From Leadbetterella byssophila DSM 17132 (lineage in GTDB: Bacteria; Bacteroidota; Bacteroidia; Cytophagales; Spirosomataceae): 64,000 nt of DNA. Positions within the stretch are counted from its first letter, which is position 1; every line of letters starts with the position of its first letter. Location of the stretch: NCBI RefSeq assembly GCF_000166395.1, contig NC_014655.1, positions 868,001 to 932,000 of the forward strand, written 5' to 3'. A program made the translations under genes and the position numbers. Under the pieces are notes generated by a model, which had not been told where the DNA came from, did no database searches, and worked only from the letters and a program-made list of their open reading frames with translations. Below are positions 35,007 through 43,467 of this stretch, piece after piece.

Positions 35007-36133
35007 TCTACTATAAAAAGTTCTGAAGCTATTTTGTCAGAAAGGAGTCGGGCAGTAGGGGAAATACGGATGTTATCCTCCTCCTGAACCAATAATCCTT
35101 CTGATGTTAAGCGAGCCAAAGTATCCCGGAATTCTTGAGGTAAATCCAAATAGATCCGGGATATTTCTTTTAAAGATACTCCCCAGATGGTACGTAATCC
35201 GGTAAGTAGATAATCGTTCAGTTTCTCCGCCTTGCTTAAAATTTCCACTTCACAAGGAATCCTGCCTTCTTCTATGGCCGACATGTATTTGTGATTATGC
35301 GCAATGTTCCACTGTCGTGAATTTCCATTATAGGAATGCGCAGAAGGACCTATTCCTAAGTATTCGTGGCCTTTCCAATACGCCGAGTTATGTATAGCGT
35401 ATGAACCGTCTTTGGCGAAATTAGACACCTCGTATTGTTCATATCCCATACTACCCAAGGTATCTGTAACAATCTTATATTGCTCCACAGAATACTCTTC
35501 ACTGACTTCCGCCAGTTTCCACTTACTAAAAACGGTGTCCGGCTCTATGGTCAAATGATAAGCTGATACATGTTTAAGGGGATACCTGCTGAGTATTTCA
35601 ATATCCTTCTTTAAGATTTCTGCCTGTCTCTCTGTATCTAAATGGTACCCGGTTTTAGCATATATAAGATCCGCTGAAGAATGTTCAAAACCATACTCAA
35701 ACAGAAGTTGCAATGCTCTTTCGCCTTCTATACCCGTATGTGCCCGGTTCATAAACTTCAAAAAAACTTCGTTAAAAGTCTGAATACCTAAGCTAATGCG
35801 AGTAACACCCAACTCTTTCCAGAGTTGTAGTCGGTCAGGATGTATATCATCCGGATTCGCCTCGAGGGTGAATTCTTTGATGTTCTCCAAGGAATAATGG
35901 TATTGAATGCTTTTCAGTACTTTCTCCAGTTCTGAATTGCTCAGAAGGGAAGGAGTGCCACCACCAAAATACAGTGTTTCGAGATTTTTTTCTACCAAAT
36001 AGCTTGAATTCAACTCTATCTCTTTGCACATAGCATCCACCATTTTAGCTTTATAGCTCAGTTGAGTGCTAAAATGGAAGTCACAATAGTGACAAGCTTG
36101 CTTGCAAAAAGGGATATGTAGGTAGAGGTGCAT
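35003..36133 (-). CDS. hemW: Radical SAM family haem chaperone HemW
   Basis: The 376-residue protein starts with the radical SAM cluster motif in PFCKQACHYCDFH (C10, C14 and C17, CxxxCxxC). GGGTPSLLS and the HemW C-terminal domain with YLGIGPSAHSYNG follow. HemW inserts haem into acceptor proteins. Confusion with CPDH (HemN) is unlikely because the cluster lacks the HemN-type surrounding residues and the protein is shorter. The start is 4 nt after the methyltransferase stop, so they are likely co-transcribed. Confidence 0.93.
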   Translation of the reverse strand: MHLYLHIPFCKQACHYCDFHFSTQLSYKAKMVDAMCKEIELNSSYLVEKNLETLYFGGGTPSLLSNSELEKVLKSIQYHYSLENIKEFTLEANPDDIHPDRLQLWKELGVTRISLGIQTFNEVFLKFMNRAHTGIEGERALQLLFEYGFEHSSADLIYAKTGYHLDTERQAEILKKDIEILSRYPLKHVSAYHLTIEPDTVFSKWKLAEVSEEYSVEQYKIVTDTLGSMGYEQYEVSNFAKDGSYAIHNSAYWKGHEYLGIGPSAHSYNGNSRQWNIAHNHKYMSAIEEGRIPCEVEILSKAEKLNDYLLTGLRTIWGVSLKEISRIYLDLPQEFRDTLARLTSEGLLVQEEDNIRISPTARLLSDKIASELFIVD

Positions 36134-36137
36134 GGAC

Positions 36138-36914
36138 TTATTTGGTCCCTACGAAGAAGTAGTCAATACACTTTTCCGGTTCATCACTTAAGTAATGGTC
36201 ATCCCAATTGATCTCTGCGGCCAGACTACCCGGTTCTGCGAGCAATTGGTTACGATTAAAGCGATTCAGAATCTCGTAAGGTATGCGTAGCATCCAGGCG
36301 GGAAGACGATGTTGCAAGTCAAATATATCCCAACGCATAATCCTATGAACAGAAGCTTTGTTTTGCTCATAGTAAGCCCAAACTTTATCGTTTCCACCTA
36401 CACCTTTCGCATCCAGCGAACTAAAGTACTTTTTCATTAAACTTTTTAATTCCTCAGTTCTATATTCTCTCACGTGCCAAGGATTTCTGCTAAGTGAATA
36501 GTCTTTATTTACCGTAGTGAGCAGAATCTTTCCTCCCGGTTTCAAGACTCTCCAAGCCTCCTGGAGGAATTTATGATCATCTTGGATATGCTCAATTACC
36601 TGAAAAGTAACGACAAAGTCAAAGCTATTATCTGCAAACTCATTCAGATAGGGTAGGTCTACCGTATTGAAATAATGATCAGGATACTTCTCTTGTAAAG
36701 CTTTGATTAAAGGTTCATTTTTGTCTAAACCGGTGAAATGATCACAGGATTGTATCAATTTTTCAACACCACGTCCCCAGCCGCATCCTAATTCCAAAAC
36801 TCTTCCGGAAATGATTTTGGCTGCTTCTTCATAGGGAAAATATAGCCTCTGGTGAACCGGATTATCGGATGGTATTTCTGCACTTGTTATTTCAGTGGTC
36901 GCGTACTTAGACAT
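36138..36914 (-). CDS. Class I SAM-dependent methyltransferase
   Basis: The start at ATG 36912-36914 gives 258 residues beginning MSKYATTEITSAEIP; a 7-codon upstream extension is possible but weaker. Motif I (SGRVLELGCGWGRGVEKL) binds SAM, and FDFVVTFQVIEHIQDD and WRVLKPGGKILLTT are the post-motifs. The substrate is unknown; the pattern with EHIQDD resembles ubiquinone- or glycan-type methyltransferases. It is upstream of hemW in the same direction with a 4-nt gap. A TACTTTTG box is upstream at 36933-36940. Confidence 0.88.
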   Translation of the reverse strand: MSKYATTEITSAEIPSDNPVHQRLYFPYEEAAKIISGRVLELGCGWGRGVEKLIQSCDHFTGLDKNEPLIKALQEKYPDHYFNTVDLPYLNEFADNSFDFVVTFQVIEHIQDDHKFLQEAWRVLKPGGKILLTTVNKDYSLSRNPWHVREYRTEELKSLMKKYFSSLDAKGVGGNDKVWAYYEQNKASVHRIMRWDIFDLQHRLPAWMLRIPYEILNRFNRNQLLAEPGSLAAEINWDDHYLSDEPEKCIDYFFVGTK

Positions 36915-36932
36915 TATTCGAATTTTATACCA

Positions 36933-36940
36933 CAAAAGTA
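36933..36940 (-). promoter_or_regulatory. -7 box of the methyltransferase-hemW operon
   Basis: TACTTTTG on the minus strand is an exact TAnnTTTG box, about 18 nt before the methyltransferase ATG. Confidence 0.55.
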
Positions 36941-37040
36941 AAGTATAAATTCCAAATGATAACGTGGTAAAAGAGCAGAAATGGACTTATGCCCTAAAGC
37001 CGTGGACAAAGAGAGGAATTTATTAAGCTATTATATTCTT

Positions 37041-37076
37041 ATTAAAGCCACATTAATAATTAAAGCCACATTAATA
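37041..37076. repeat. Two identical 18-bp tandem repeats
   Basis: The unit ATTAAAGCCACATTAATA occurs at 37041-37058 and 37059-37076 without mismatch. It lies in the gap between the methyltransferase promoter and the IS1595-type copy. It could be a slippage product or relic; no gene depends on it visibly. Confidence 0.7.
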
Positions 37077-37139
37077 TCCCCAACTAGTCCATGTGTACAG
37101 AATAAAATTTCTAGTTTCCAAAACCTTGATATAGATTAC

Positions 37140-37911
37140 TGAATATCCGTTTACGAACCTGTTATATTTGCAATGACCAGTCTGTCAAATAGTTTGTCTC
37201 CGAAATACCTTCTATTGAGTTTATAAATGAACTCAATGAGGTAGAGCTGGAGGTACTTCCTTTTTATTTTTTGGTAATTGCCCAGCAATGTCCGTTTTGC
37301 ATTGCTGATAGCGATATGTACCCATTTCCCTGGTGGTTTTGGCGTCGGATATCTCGGTGACGTGCAATTCCACCAGATCGGAGATGTCAACGTAAGAGGT
37401 GCTTTTGTCCGAAAAGACGATAGCCTCATCCTCCATGCAGTCCCTGACCAGTTCGTTGATTCCCTCACTTTGGTGGCTATCCTGCACCCTGGCCTTGAAA
37501 TAGCGCACATGCTTCTCCCTTTTGCCCGTTTCGATATCTTCCAACGGCGTGCTTTCGGCCATCACCGCAACGTTCTGTTTGCCCTCGGCTCCCCGGCCGC
37601 GTGTACCCTTGCCCCGCTTGATTTCCTTGCTGGCCACCGAAAAGTATCCGTCATCCAGTTCTATTATCCCTTCAAGCGTGTACCGGGCATCCCGGTTACC
37701 CATCGCTTTGTGGAGCTTGTGTACCATCGCCCATACCGGTTCGTAACGCTGCAAGCCCAATTGCTTCTGTATCTCATTGGTCGAGAACCCCTTCTTGGTG
37801 CAGCTCATCAGGAACATGGTTTTGTACCACACCAGAAACGGCAGCTTGGAACTCTCCATGATCGTACCGCTATGCAAAGAGATACGGAAACGGCAACTTT
37901 TGCATTCGTAA
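37140..37911 (-). mobile_element. IS1595-type (ISXO2-like) element, copy A, 5'-truncated
   Basis: The left end (ATCCGTTTAC near 37145) and the transposase body are almost the same as in copy B at 40291-41259. Similarity stops on the right at about 37911, in the middle of the zinc ribbon of the transposase, so roughly 290-350 bp of the 5' part and the right terminal repeat are missing. It is in direct orientation with copy B and about 3.1 kb from it. Confidence 0.8.
37151..37911 (-). pseudogene. IS1595-type transposase fragment, frameshifted (copy A)
   Basis: From the right end, the frame reads YECKSCRFRISLHSGTIMES (part of the N-terminal zinc ribbon). IELDDGYFSVASKE (DDE-type catalytic segment) and IVFSDKSTSYVDISDLVELH follow. 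At about 37328 the conserved C-terminal part (KWVHIAISNAKRTLLGNY, KLNRRYFGDKLFDRLVIA) continues in a frame shifted by one. The N-terminal 50-60 residues are absent. The same frame break occurs in copy B. Together with the lack of a 5' end, this makes it non-functional. ISXO2-like transposases (DDE_Tnp_IS1595) cut and paste DNA. Confidence 0.8.
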
Positions 37912-38140
37912 CTCTGTCATCTTCCCCTAGCTAGCTACACCCAAAACTAAATAATTCAATAATTTGTTGCCTGATTTGTTGGCATTTCTTTAAGAAAAAT
38001 TACCGTTTAATAAATACTCTTACTATAATTCACCACATAGTTACTTATTTTTACAATATTTGAAATCTCTTTCTGAGTAACGCAATTTTTAAAAGCAACT
38101 TAGTCCCTAAATTTTCTCACAAATTTGAATTCAAAATACC

Positions 38141-39199
38141 ATGAGAAAATCAATTTTAGCGGTAGCAATTTTATTTGCAATCAGTTTATTTGCGCACTCT
38201 TGTAAGGACAACACACTTAATCCTTCTACAACTGATTCTGAAAAGTATCTTTCTTTCAAAGGAGAAAAGATCAGAATCCCTAAGGCTTTTCCTGAAGAGT
38301 TGTTTGACCAAACCCAGCAGCAACTTGAGGCTTATATCAATTCGAAATTAAGTCGAAATGCCAGAGAGACTTCCGGAACCCGGTTGACTTACAACGAACT
38401 GGGTACAATTCTTAACAGAAACTTGGCTAAATATCCCCGGGTGAACTACGACAGTATTTCCCATCAGGATTTTAAGAGAATCATAGTTGATATTCCATCA
38501 ATCAAAAGTATGGATGACGCTTTGCTTAAAGTAGAGATTATCTTCGATTATTATAATACCCTGGCCAAAAATGATGTTATATCTGATGTGGTCCATTTGG
38601 AAAAAAGAAAGGCCGGTTTAAAAGTTTCAGGACCTTCACCTGGCTCATTGACTGATCCTGAAAGAAATATACTGCTGGGAAATCCGGCCTTTGCAGTAGC
38701 CTATATAAATGCGGCAGATGACGCAAACCGTTTCACAGGCAGTATATAGGGAGTGGATGAAGACAATAAAAAGAATAACGCTTTTAAACATGGCATTTGG
38801 AACTTCCTGATTATTAGATATATTATAACTAGTACGCCTTCCAGCAAAACTAATGCTATTAACTTTGCACAAAATGGAACATCGGCCCATGAAAAGAATG
38901 ATGATGGCAGCCAGATACACGATGCAAGGGCAGCGATGGATTTACATAACAATCAATCTGCTAGGAACTGGATGGACGATGAGGTTCGTTGGGGAATTGG
39001 GCCTTTAAGGAAAATGCCAAGTGTCAGCAAAATCTTGGACACCTGGTATGCCAGAGCAAATTCTGCAACATATTATGATCAAGCGACTAACTGGACCAGT
39101 ATTTTAGTTATTCATGGAGGTAATAATTCAACAACTTGGAATAATCTATATAACAATTTATATGGAGGACATCAGCATAATGTATATATCGAAAACTAA
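38141..39199 (+). pseudogene. Lipoprotein with C-terminal DUF6973-like domain, interrupted by in-frame TAG
   Basis: The first part (202 codons) has a lipoprotein signal MRKSILAVAILFAISLFAHS with Cys after it. TAG at 38747-38749 ends it, but the same frame continues without a gap in the next 148 codons, which begin GVDEDNKKNNAFKHGIWNFL. The downstream part holds AFKHGIWN, NGTSAHEKND and MDLHNNQSARNW, typical of the DUF6973 domain pattern (FRHa...HE...D..NN). The original stop is at 39199. I cannot tell whether the TAG is a mutation, a sequence error, or read through. The function of DUF6973 is unknown. The gene lies between the two IS1595-type copies, with a small lipoprotein gene 12 bp downstream. 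Confidence 0.6.
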
Positions 39200-39211
39200 A
39201 ACAAGTAAATT

Positions 39212-39688
39212 ATGATTAGTAGATGTGTATATTTATTTCCCCTATTCTTACTTACTCTTTTTTCCTGTAAGGAGAATGTTGATCCAGAGGTAGGAACAAA
39301 ATTTATCGAGTATGGAAGTAGAGAAGAACAAAGAGCCTCTGCAATTCAGGAGCTTAATAGCTTCTACAATTCAAGTAGCAAGGATAAGCAATTTTATGAG
39401 GTAATATCCAAGAAAAATGGTCGATTTATATTGAATTATAACAGGTCAGATATGAGACTTACGGTATGTCTGGACCCTGGTAGCGGATGGGGTAGGCAAT
39501 ACATAAATATTTCGGAGTCTGATTTAGCTGACTTTATTTCAATGGGCATCGAATTGGAAGATCTTGAAGGGTCTGAAAACGTAGTAAGGGTTGACGACTA
39601 TACTCTTATTATCAAAGGAAAACAATTGAAGTATGCTTCAAGCGCGGAAAGAATACAACCAAAAACTAATGGTAATCCTACATTTTAA
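39212..39688 (+). CDS. Small lipoprotein of unknown function
   Basis: The 158-residue protein has a signal with lipobox FLLTLFSCKEN. The mature part is rich in charged residues (FIEYGSREEQRASAIQ, SSKDKQFYEVIS) and ends in a beta-rich region (NVVRVDDYTLIIKGKQL). I do not recognise the family. It starts 12 bp after the interrupted DUF6973-like gene, so the two are probably one operon; its partner could be a substrate or an immunity or inhibitor protein, but nothing shows this directly. It is within the IS1595-flanked patch. Confidence 0.6.
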   Translation: MISRCVYLFPLFLLTLFSCKENVDPEVGTKFIEYGSREEQRASAIQELNSFYNSSSKDKQFYEVISKKNGRFILNYNRSDMRLTVCLDPGSGWGRQYINISESDLADFISMGIELEDLEGSENVVRVDDYTLIIKGKQLKYASSAERIQPKTNGNPTF

Positions 39689-40028
39689 CGAAATTCAATT
39701 TCAGGCTAAAATGTTAGTACTGATAACGACTTTATTCCGAAGAAGCCTTATGAATCCTGGCCGTAAGTCTGATGATTTGGTTCCTTTTGGATTGGATACT
39801 TACAGTTTTTAAATAAGATAATATGGATTGAAAAGCATGTAGGCTTGTACTAATTTGATGTCTCCTCGTGTTCCGGGCGGTCAAAAGGCACTCCCTCATG
39901 ACGTCAGGGCAACTTGTTGTCCCGAACCGTTATCCTGACACTTTGCCCTGCTCAACGCTTCGATGCAACTGGCTGTGGGGTTGAGTAGAATTGTAGATTG
40001 CTGGGGTTCTTTTCTGTGTTCTATTTTA
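39689..40028. other. 340-bp region without a recognisable gene
   Basis: It contains a GC-richer stretch around 39870-40000 between AT-rich flanks and no coding frame that I can support. It lies between the small lipoprotein gene and a gene stub cut by copy B of the insertion sequence, so it is likely a scar from a past deletion or insertion. Confidence 0.3.
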
Positions 40029-40290
40029 TTAAACGGAAGAAAAATCTAATTCAAAGAGATCACCTATAAACCATTTATCTCGCTCTAATAAGAAATGAGA
40101 ATCTGTATATTCAGCAACTACTGTTTGTTTGAAAATGTCTGCAATGCCGCTATTATTTGCAACTTGATAAATCTTATTGATGTGAGCTGTGAAAAAGTCA
40201 GAAAATATTTTATACTTTGTATTACCATTGATTAGAATTTCAATATTTCCTTTAAGGGAATTAAACTCATATTTGTCAATATAAGACTAC
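40029..40290 (-). pseudogene. C-terminal gene stub cut by the IS1595-type copy B
   Basis: The minus frame ending at TAA 40029-40031 encodes at least 86 residues, including DKYEFNSLKGNIEILINGN, FFTAHINKIYQVANNSG and LLERDKWFIGDLFELDF. It has no start codon and runs into the IS left end at about 40291, so the IS inserted into it or truncated it. The family is not recognised. Its compact alpha/beta look would fit an immunity-type or small cytosolic protein, but this is only a guess. Confidence 0.45.
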
Positions 40291-41259
40291 TGATTATCCG
40301 TTTACGCACCTGTTATATTTGCAATGACCAGTCTGTCAAATAGTTTGTCTCCGAAATACCTTCTATTGAGTTTATAAATGAACTCATTGAGGTAGAGCTG
40401 GAGGTACTTCCTTTTGATTTTATGGTAATTGCCCAGCAATGTCCGTTTTGCATTGCTGATAGCGCTATGTACCCATTTCCCTGGTGGTTTTGGCGTCGGA
40501 TATCTCGGTGACGTGCAATTCCTCCAGATCGGAGATGTCAAGGTAAGAGGTGCTTTTGTCCGAAAAGACGATAGCCTCATCCTCCAAGCAGTCCCTGACC
40601 AGTTCGTTGATTCCCTCACATTGGTGGCTATCCAGCACCCTGGCCTTGAAATAGCGCACATGCTTCTCCCTTTTGCCCGTTTCGATATCTTCCAACGGCG
40701 TGCTTTCGGCCATCACCGCAACGTTCTGATTGCCCTCGGCTCCCCGGCCGCGTGTACCCTTGCCCCGCTTGATTTCCTTGCTGGCCACCGAAAAGTATCC
40801 GTCATCCAGTTCTATCATCCCTTCAAGCGTGTACCGGGCATCCCGGTTGCCCATCGCTTTGCGGAGCTTGTGTACCATCGCCCATACCGGTTCGTAACGC
40901 TTCAAGCCCAATTGCTTCTGTATCTCATTGGTCGAGAACCCCTTCTTGGTGCAGCTCATCAGGAACATGGTTTTGTACCACACCAGAAACGGCAGCTTGG
41001 AACTCTCCATGATCGTACCGCTACGCAAAGAGATACGGAAACGGCAACTTTTGCATTCGTAACTCCATTAGCCATGTAAACAAAAATGAGAGCTGCCCCC
41101 GCATCACTTGCAGACAACCCCCTCCTTGTCCCGCTGCGCCTTGAAATGCAAACGGCACTCCTCCTCTGTACCGAAATGTGCTGTAAAACTGAAGATGTTC
41201 ATGTCTCTTCTTCTTGCTGCCCTAATTTACTAAAAATATTAGGTGTGTTTCCGGATCAA
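40291..41259 (-). mobile_element. IS1595-type (ISXO2-like) element, copy B, both ends present
   Basis: Terminal inverted repeats are visible: ATCCGTTTACGCACCT at the left (40296-40311) and, on the minus strand at the right, ATCCGGAAACACACCT (41255-41240). The length of about 965 bp is normal for this family. Expected 8-bp target duplications are not evident. It is nearly identical to copy A over the shared part. The transposase gene is degraded. Confidence 0.85.
40302..41202 (-). pseudogene. IS1595-type transposase with two nonsense codons and a frameshift (copy B)
   Basis: The frame starts at ATG 41200-41202 (MNIFSFTAHFGTEEECRLHF), so the full N terminus is present, unlike in copy A. TGA at 41104-41106 and TAA at 41068-41070 interrupt the zinc ribbon (KxCGG, QWSYEC expected). 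The catalytic part (IELDDGYFSVASKE, VFSDKSTSYLDISDLEELH) follows. A frame change at about 40478, just before KWVHSAISNAKRTLLGNY, is shared with copy A. Three lesions make it inactive. Confidence 0.85.
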
Positions 41260-41283
41260 GATTAATTCGAATGAAAAAGATTA

Positions 41284-42066
41284 TTACTTAGTTCCAGGCT
41301 TTATATAAAAATAATCCGTATCACTAATGATCCCCAGTGTACTATATTTGGTATGTGTAATCAAGCCTTGCTCATCATAATCATGAGCCCAATATTCCGT
41401 ACTCAAACTGCCCTTCTTACTTGTGCTAGTCCTTCTGATTAAAGGAGCTTTCATTTGCTTTCCATAGGAATATGGTCGGGTAATCCAGGATTTTAGTTCT
41501 TTTTCAGCATCATAATATTCTGTAGTATAACGCACATAATCAAAGTACTTTTGCAACTTATTATCTACATAATACTGATTCTCTTTTACTATAAGCACCT
41601 CTCCCTCATGATCTTTTTGTCCTTTACCATAATATGAATATTGAACTGTATCCTTAAGGGGTTTATTATTTATGGATTCACCTACAAAGTCGCGCACTAT
41701 ATAATTTAATCTGCCATCCGTACTGTAAAAATAGTCCTCTACCACATTTTGGTATTTCCTTCGTGTCACCCTTCGTTCAGTATCCACAAAAATTTCTTCC
41801 GTGCCCTTTTTAGCAAAGGGTAGCACTGAACTACCAATATTCTCTGGGGAATAATCCATACCTTCTTCCAAGAAAAGGTAATTTTCGTCATAACTATAAT
41901 TTGTCCAAACTCCTGAGGAAGAAGGAAGGGAGGAAGACTTAGTCAATGATTTTTCCACCAAAAAAGGTGATACTTCCAAAATACCTAATGAATTTCCACT
42001 CGGCGATACAGAATCTTTACCGCAAGAAAGTATTGCTATGGATAAAATTAAGAGTTTGTGCTTCAT
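41284..42066 (-). CDS. Lipoprotein of unknown function
   Basis: The 260-residue protein has a lipoprotein signal (LLILSIAILSCGKDS). The mature part starts with a low-complexity Ser-rich segment (LTKSSSLPSSSG), then has beta-strand repeats with aromatic pairs (NYSYDENYLFL, VQYSYYGKGQKDHEGEVLIV, YTTEYYDAEKELKSW). This resembles YD-repeat-like or toxin-associated beta scaffolds, but no family can be named. It is divergent from the RND operon, and the 217-bp gap between them shows no clear promoter match that I would defend. Confidence 0.65.
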   Translation of the reverse strand: MKHKLLILSIAILSCGKDSVSPSGNSLGILEVSPFLVEKSLTKSSSLPSSSGVWTNYSYDENYLFLEEGMDYSPENIGSSVLPFAKKGTEEIFVDTERRVTRRKYQNVVEDYFYSTDGRLNYIVRDFVGESINNKPLKDTVQYSYYGKGQKDHEGEVLIVKENQYYVDNKLQKYFDYVRYTTEYYDAEKELKSWITRPYSYGKQMKAPLIRRTSTSKKGSLSTEYWAHDYDEQGLITHTKYSTLGIISDTDYFYIKPGTK

Positions 42067-42283
42067 GATTTAAATATTCTTTGTAAATATAGGACTGTGG
42101 TTAGAAATGCACAACACAGTAGAAAAATAAATTCTTCTTCCATTAAAAACTGTGTCGTCAAAACCGGTTAAAACATCGGTAGATATGGCTGAATTGCCGA
42201 CTAGAATTCCTCTATACGCGAATTATTCCCAGAAATAAATCGTTTCATATAACAGTATATGTAAAGAACCATTACACATTTAT

Positions 42284-43465
42284 ATGAAAAAAGTAATCCT
42301 GTTAAGTGCACTTTCCGCGCTATATTCCTGCAATTCTAACAAGCCTCAACAGGCCCCTGGAGTTGCAGAATTTCCGGTGGTGAAAGTAGCACAAAGAAAC
42401 GTTACCGGATACACGGAATTCCCTGTAACCATCAAAGGCATCAACAACAATGATGTACGTGCTAAAATCCAAGGATATATCAAGAAGGTATTTGTAGACG
42501 AAGGCCAATTAGTTAACGTTGGCACCCCTTTGTTCCAATTGGAAACCAATATCCTAACACAAAATGCAGATGCAGCTAAATCTGCCTTAACTGCAGCAGA
42601 AGCTAATATTGAAGCATCACAAGCCGCTGTTAAAGCCGCTGAAGTGGAAGTTCAGAAATTAGAACCCCTTGTAGCTAAGAATATCATAGGTGCTGCCCAA
42701 CTAGAAACGGCGAAAGCAAATCTCGCCCGAGCGCAGGCGGCTTTAGCGCAGGCAGTTGCCAGCAAAGGCCAGGCAAATTCTACCCTAAAAGGTATTCAGG
42801 AGAACATCAATTTTTCTATTGTAAAAAGTCCAATCCGCGGAGTAGTGGGATCTATACCTTTCAGAGAAGGGAGCTTAGTAGGGCCTTCTGACATGACTCC
42901 TCTGACTACGGTATCTGAAACGAGCTCGGTGTATGCTTATTTTTCCATGAATGAGAAAGAATACTTGGACTTCCTAGGAAGAACTCCAGGAACTACAGTT
43001 AAAGAAAAACTGAAGAATATTCCTGAGGTAGATCTAGTTTTAGCCAATGGTGAACTTTATCCCGAAAAAGGTAAAGTGCAGGCAGTAACCGGTCAAATCG
43101 ACGCATCTACAGGTAGCATTCAGTTTAGAGTAACCTTTAGAAATCCTGCCGGCTTGCTATCTAATGGAAACTCCGGAAAAATCAGAATCCCTAAGACCTA
43201 CGAAAATGCTTTGGTTTTCCCTGAAATGTCATTGTTTGAACGTCAAGGAAGCTATTACGTATATAGCGTTAAACAAGACACAGCCTATATGACACGTGTC
43301 CAAGTTGTAGACCGTACCCAAAACCTGGTGATTGCAGGTGAAGGTATTAAGGAAGGTGATTTGATCGTCACACAAGGCACTTCAAACTTGAGAGACAAAA
43401 CACCGGTAAAACCCGTCAAACAAGACATTAACGAACTTTTAAGCACGATTAAGCCAGTATTTTAA
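42284..43465 (+). CDS. RND efflux membrane-fusion (periplasmic adaptor) lipoprotein
   Basis: The 393-residue protein has a lipoprotein signal (LLSALSALYSCNSN). The HlyD-like domains are visible: a biotinyl-lipoyl half (VRAKIQGYIKKVFVDEGQLV), a long alpha-helical hairpin (about 85-170; AEANIEASQAAVKAAEVEVQ) and the second lipoyl half (FSIVKSPIRGVVGS). A beta-barrel and membrane-proximal domain follow. It bridges the RND pump and the outer-membrane channel. The next gene is 2 nt downstream. Confidence 0.95.
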   Translation: MKKVILLSALSALYSCNSNKPQQAPGVAEFPVVKVAQRNVTGYTEFPVTIKGINNNDVRAKIQGYIKKVFVDEGQLVNVGTPLFQLETNILTQNADAAKSALTAAEANIEASQAAVKAAEVEVQKLEPLVAKNIIGAAQLETAKANLARAQAALAQAVASKGQANSTLKGIQENINFSIVKSPIRGVVGSIPFREGSLVGPSDMTPLTTVSETSSVYAYFSMNEKEYLDFLGRTPGTTVKEKLKNIPEVDLVLANGELYPEKGKVQAVTGQIDASTGSIQFRVTFRNPAGLLSNGNSGKIRIPKTYENALVFPEMSLFERQGSYYVYSVKQDTAYMTRVQVVDRTQNLVIAGEGIKEGDLIVTQGTSNLRDKTPVKPVKQDINELLSTIKPVF

Positions 43466-43467
43466 TT

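Noticed and set aside
37041-37076. CRISPR-like repeat array
   Set aside because: Only two units lie in tandem with no spacer, and no cas genes are nearby.
37328-37345. Programmed ribosomal frameshifting in the IS1595-type transposase
   Set aside because: The shift appears to be +1 or a 2-nt loss without a clear slippery heptamer. Copy B also has nonsense codons, so decay is simpler.
37278-37934. Long plus-strand frame opposite the IS transposase, repeated at 40429-41079
   Set aside because: It is the antisense of the conserved transposase in both copies. It has no start signal or recognisable domains.
39689-40028. Small gene in the GC-richer stretch
   Set aside because: No frame of useful length or start signal was found on either strand.
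42067-42283. Regulatory dyads before the first RND operon
   Set aside because: Only short, imperfect AT-rich inversions were seen, with no exact TAnnTTTG box close to the adaptor ATG.
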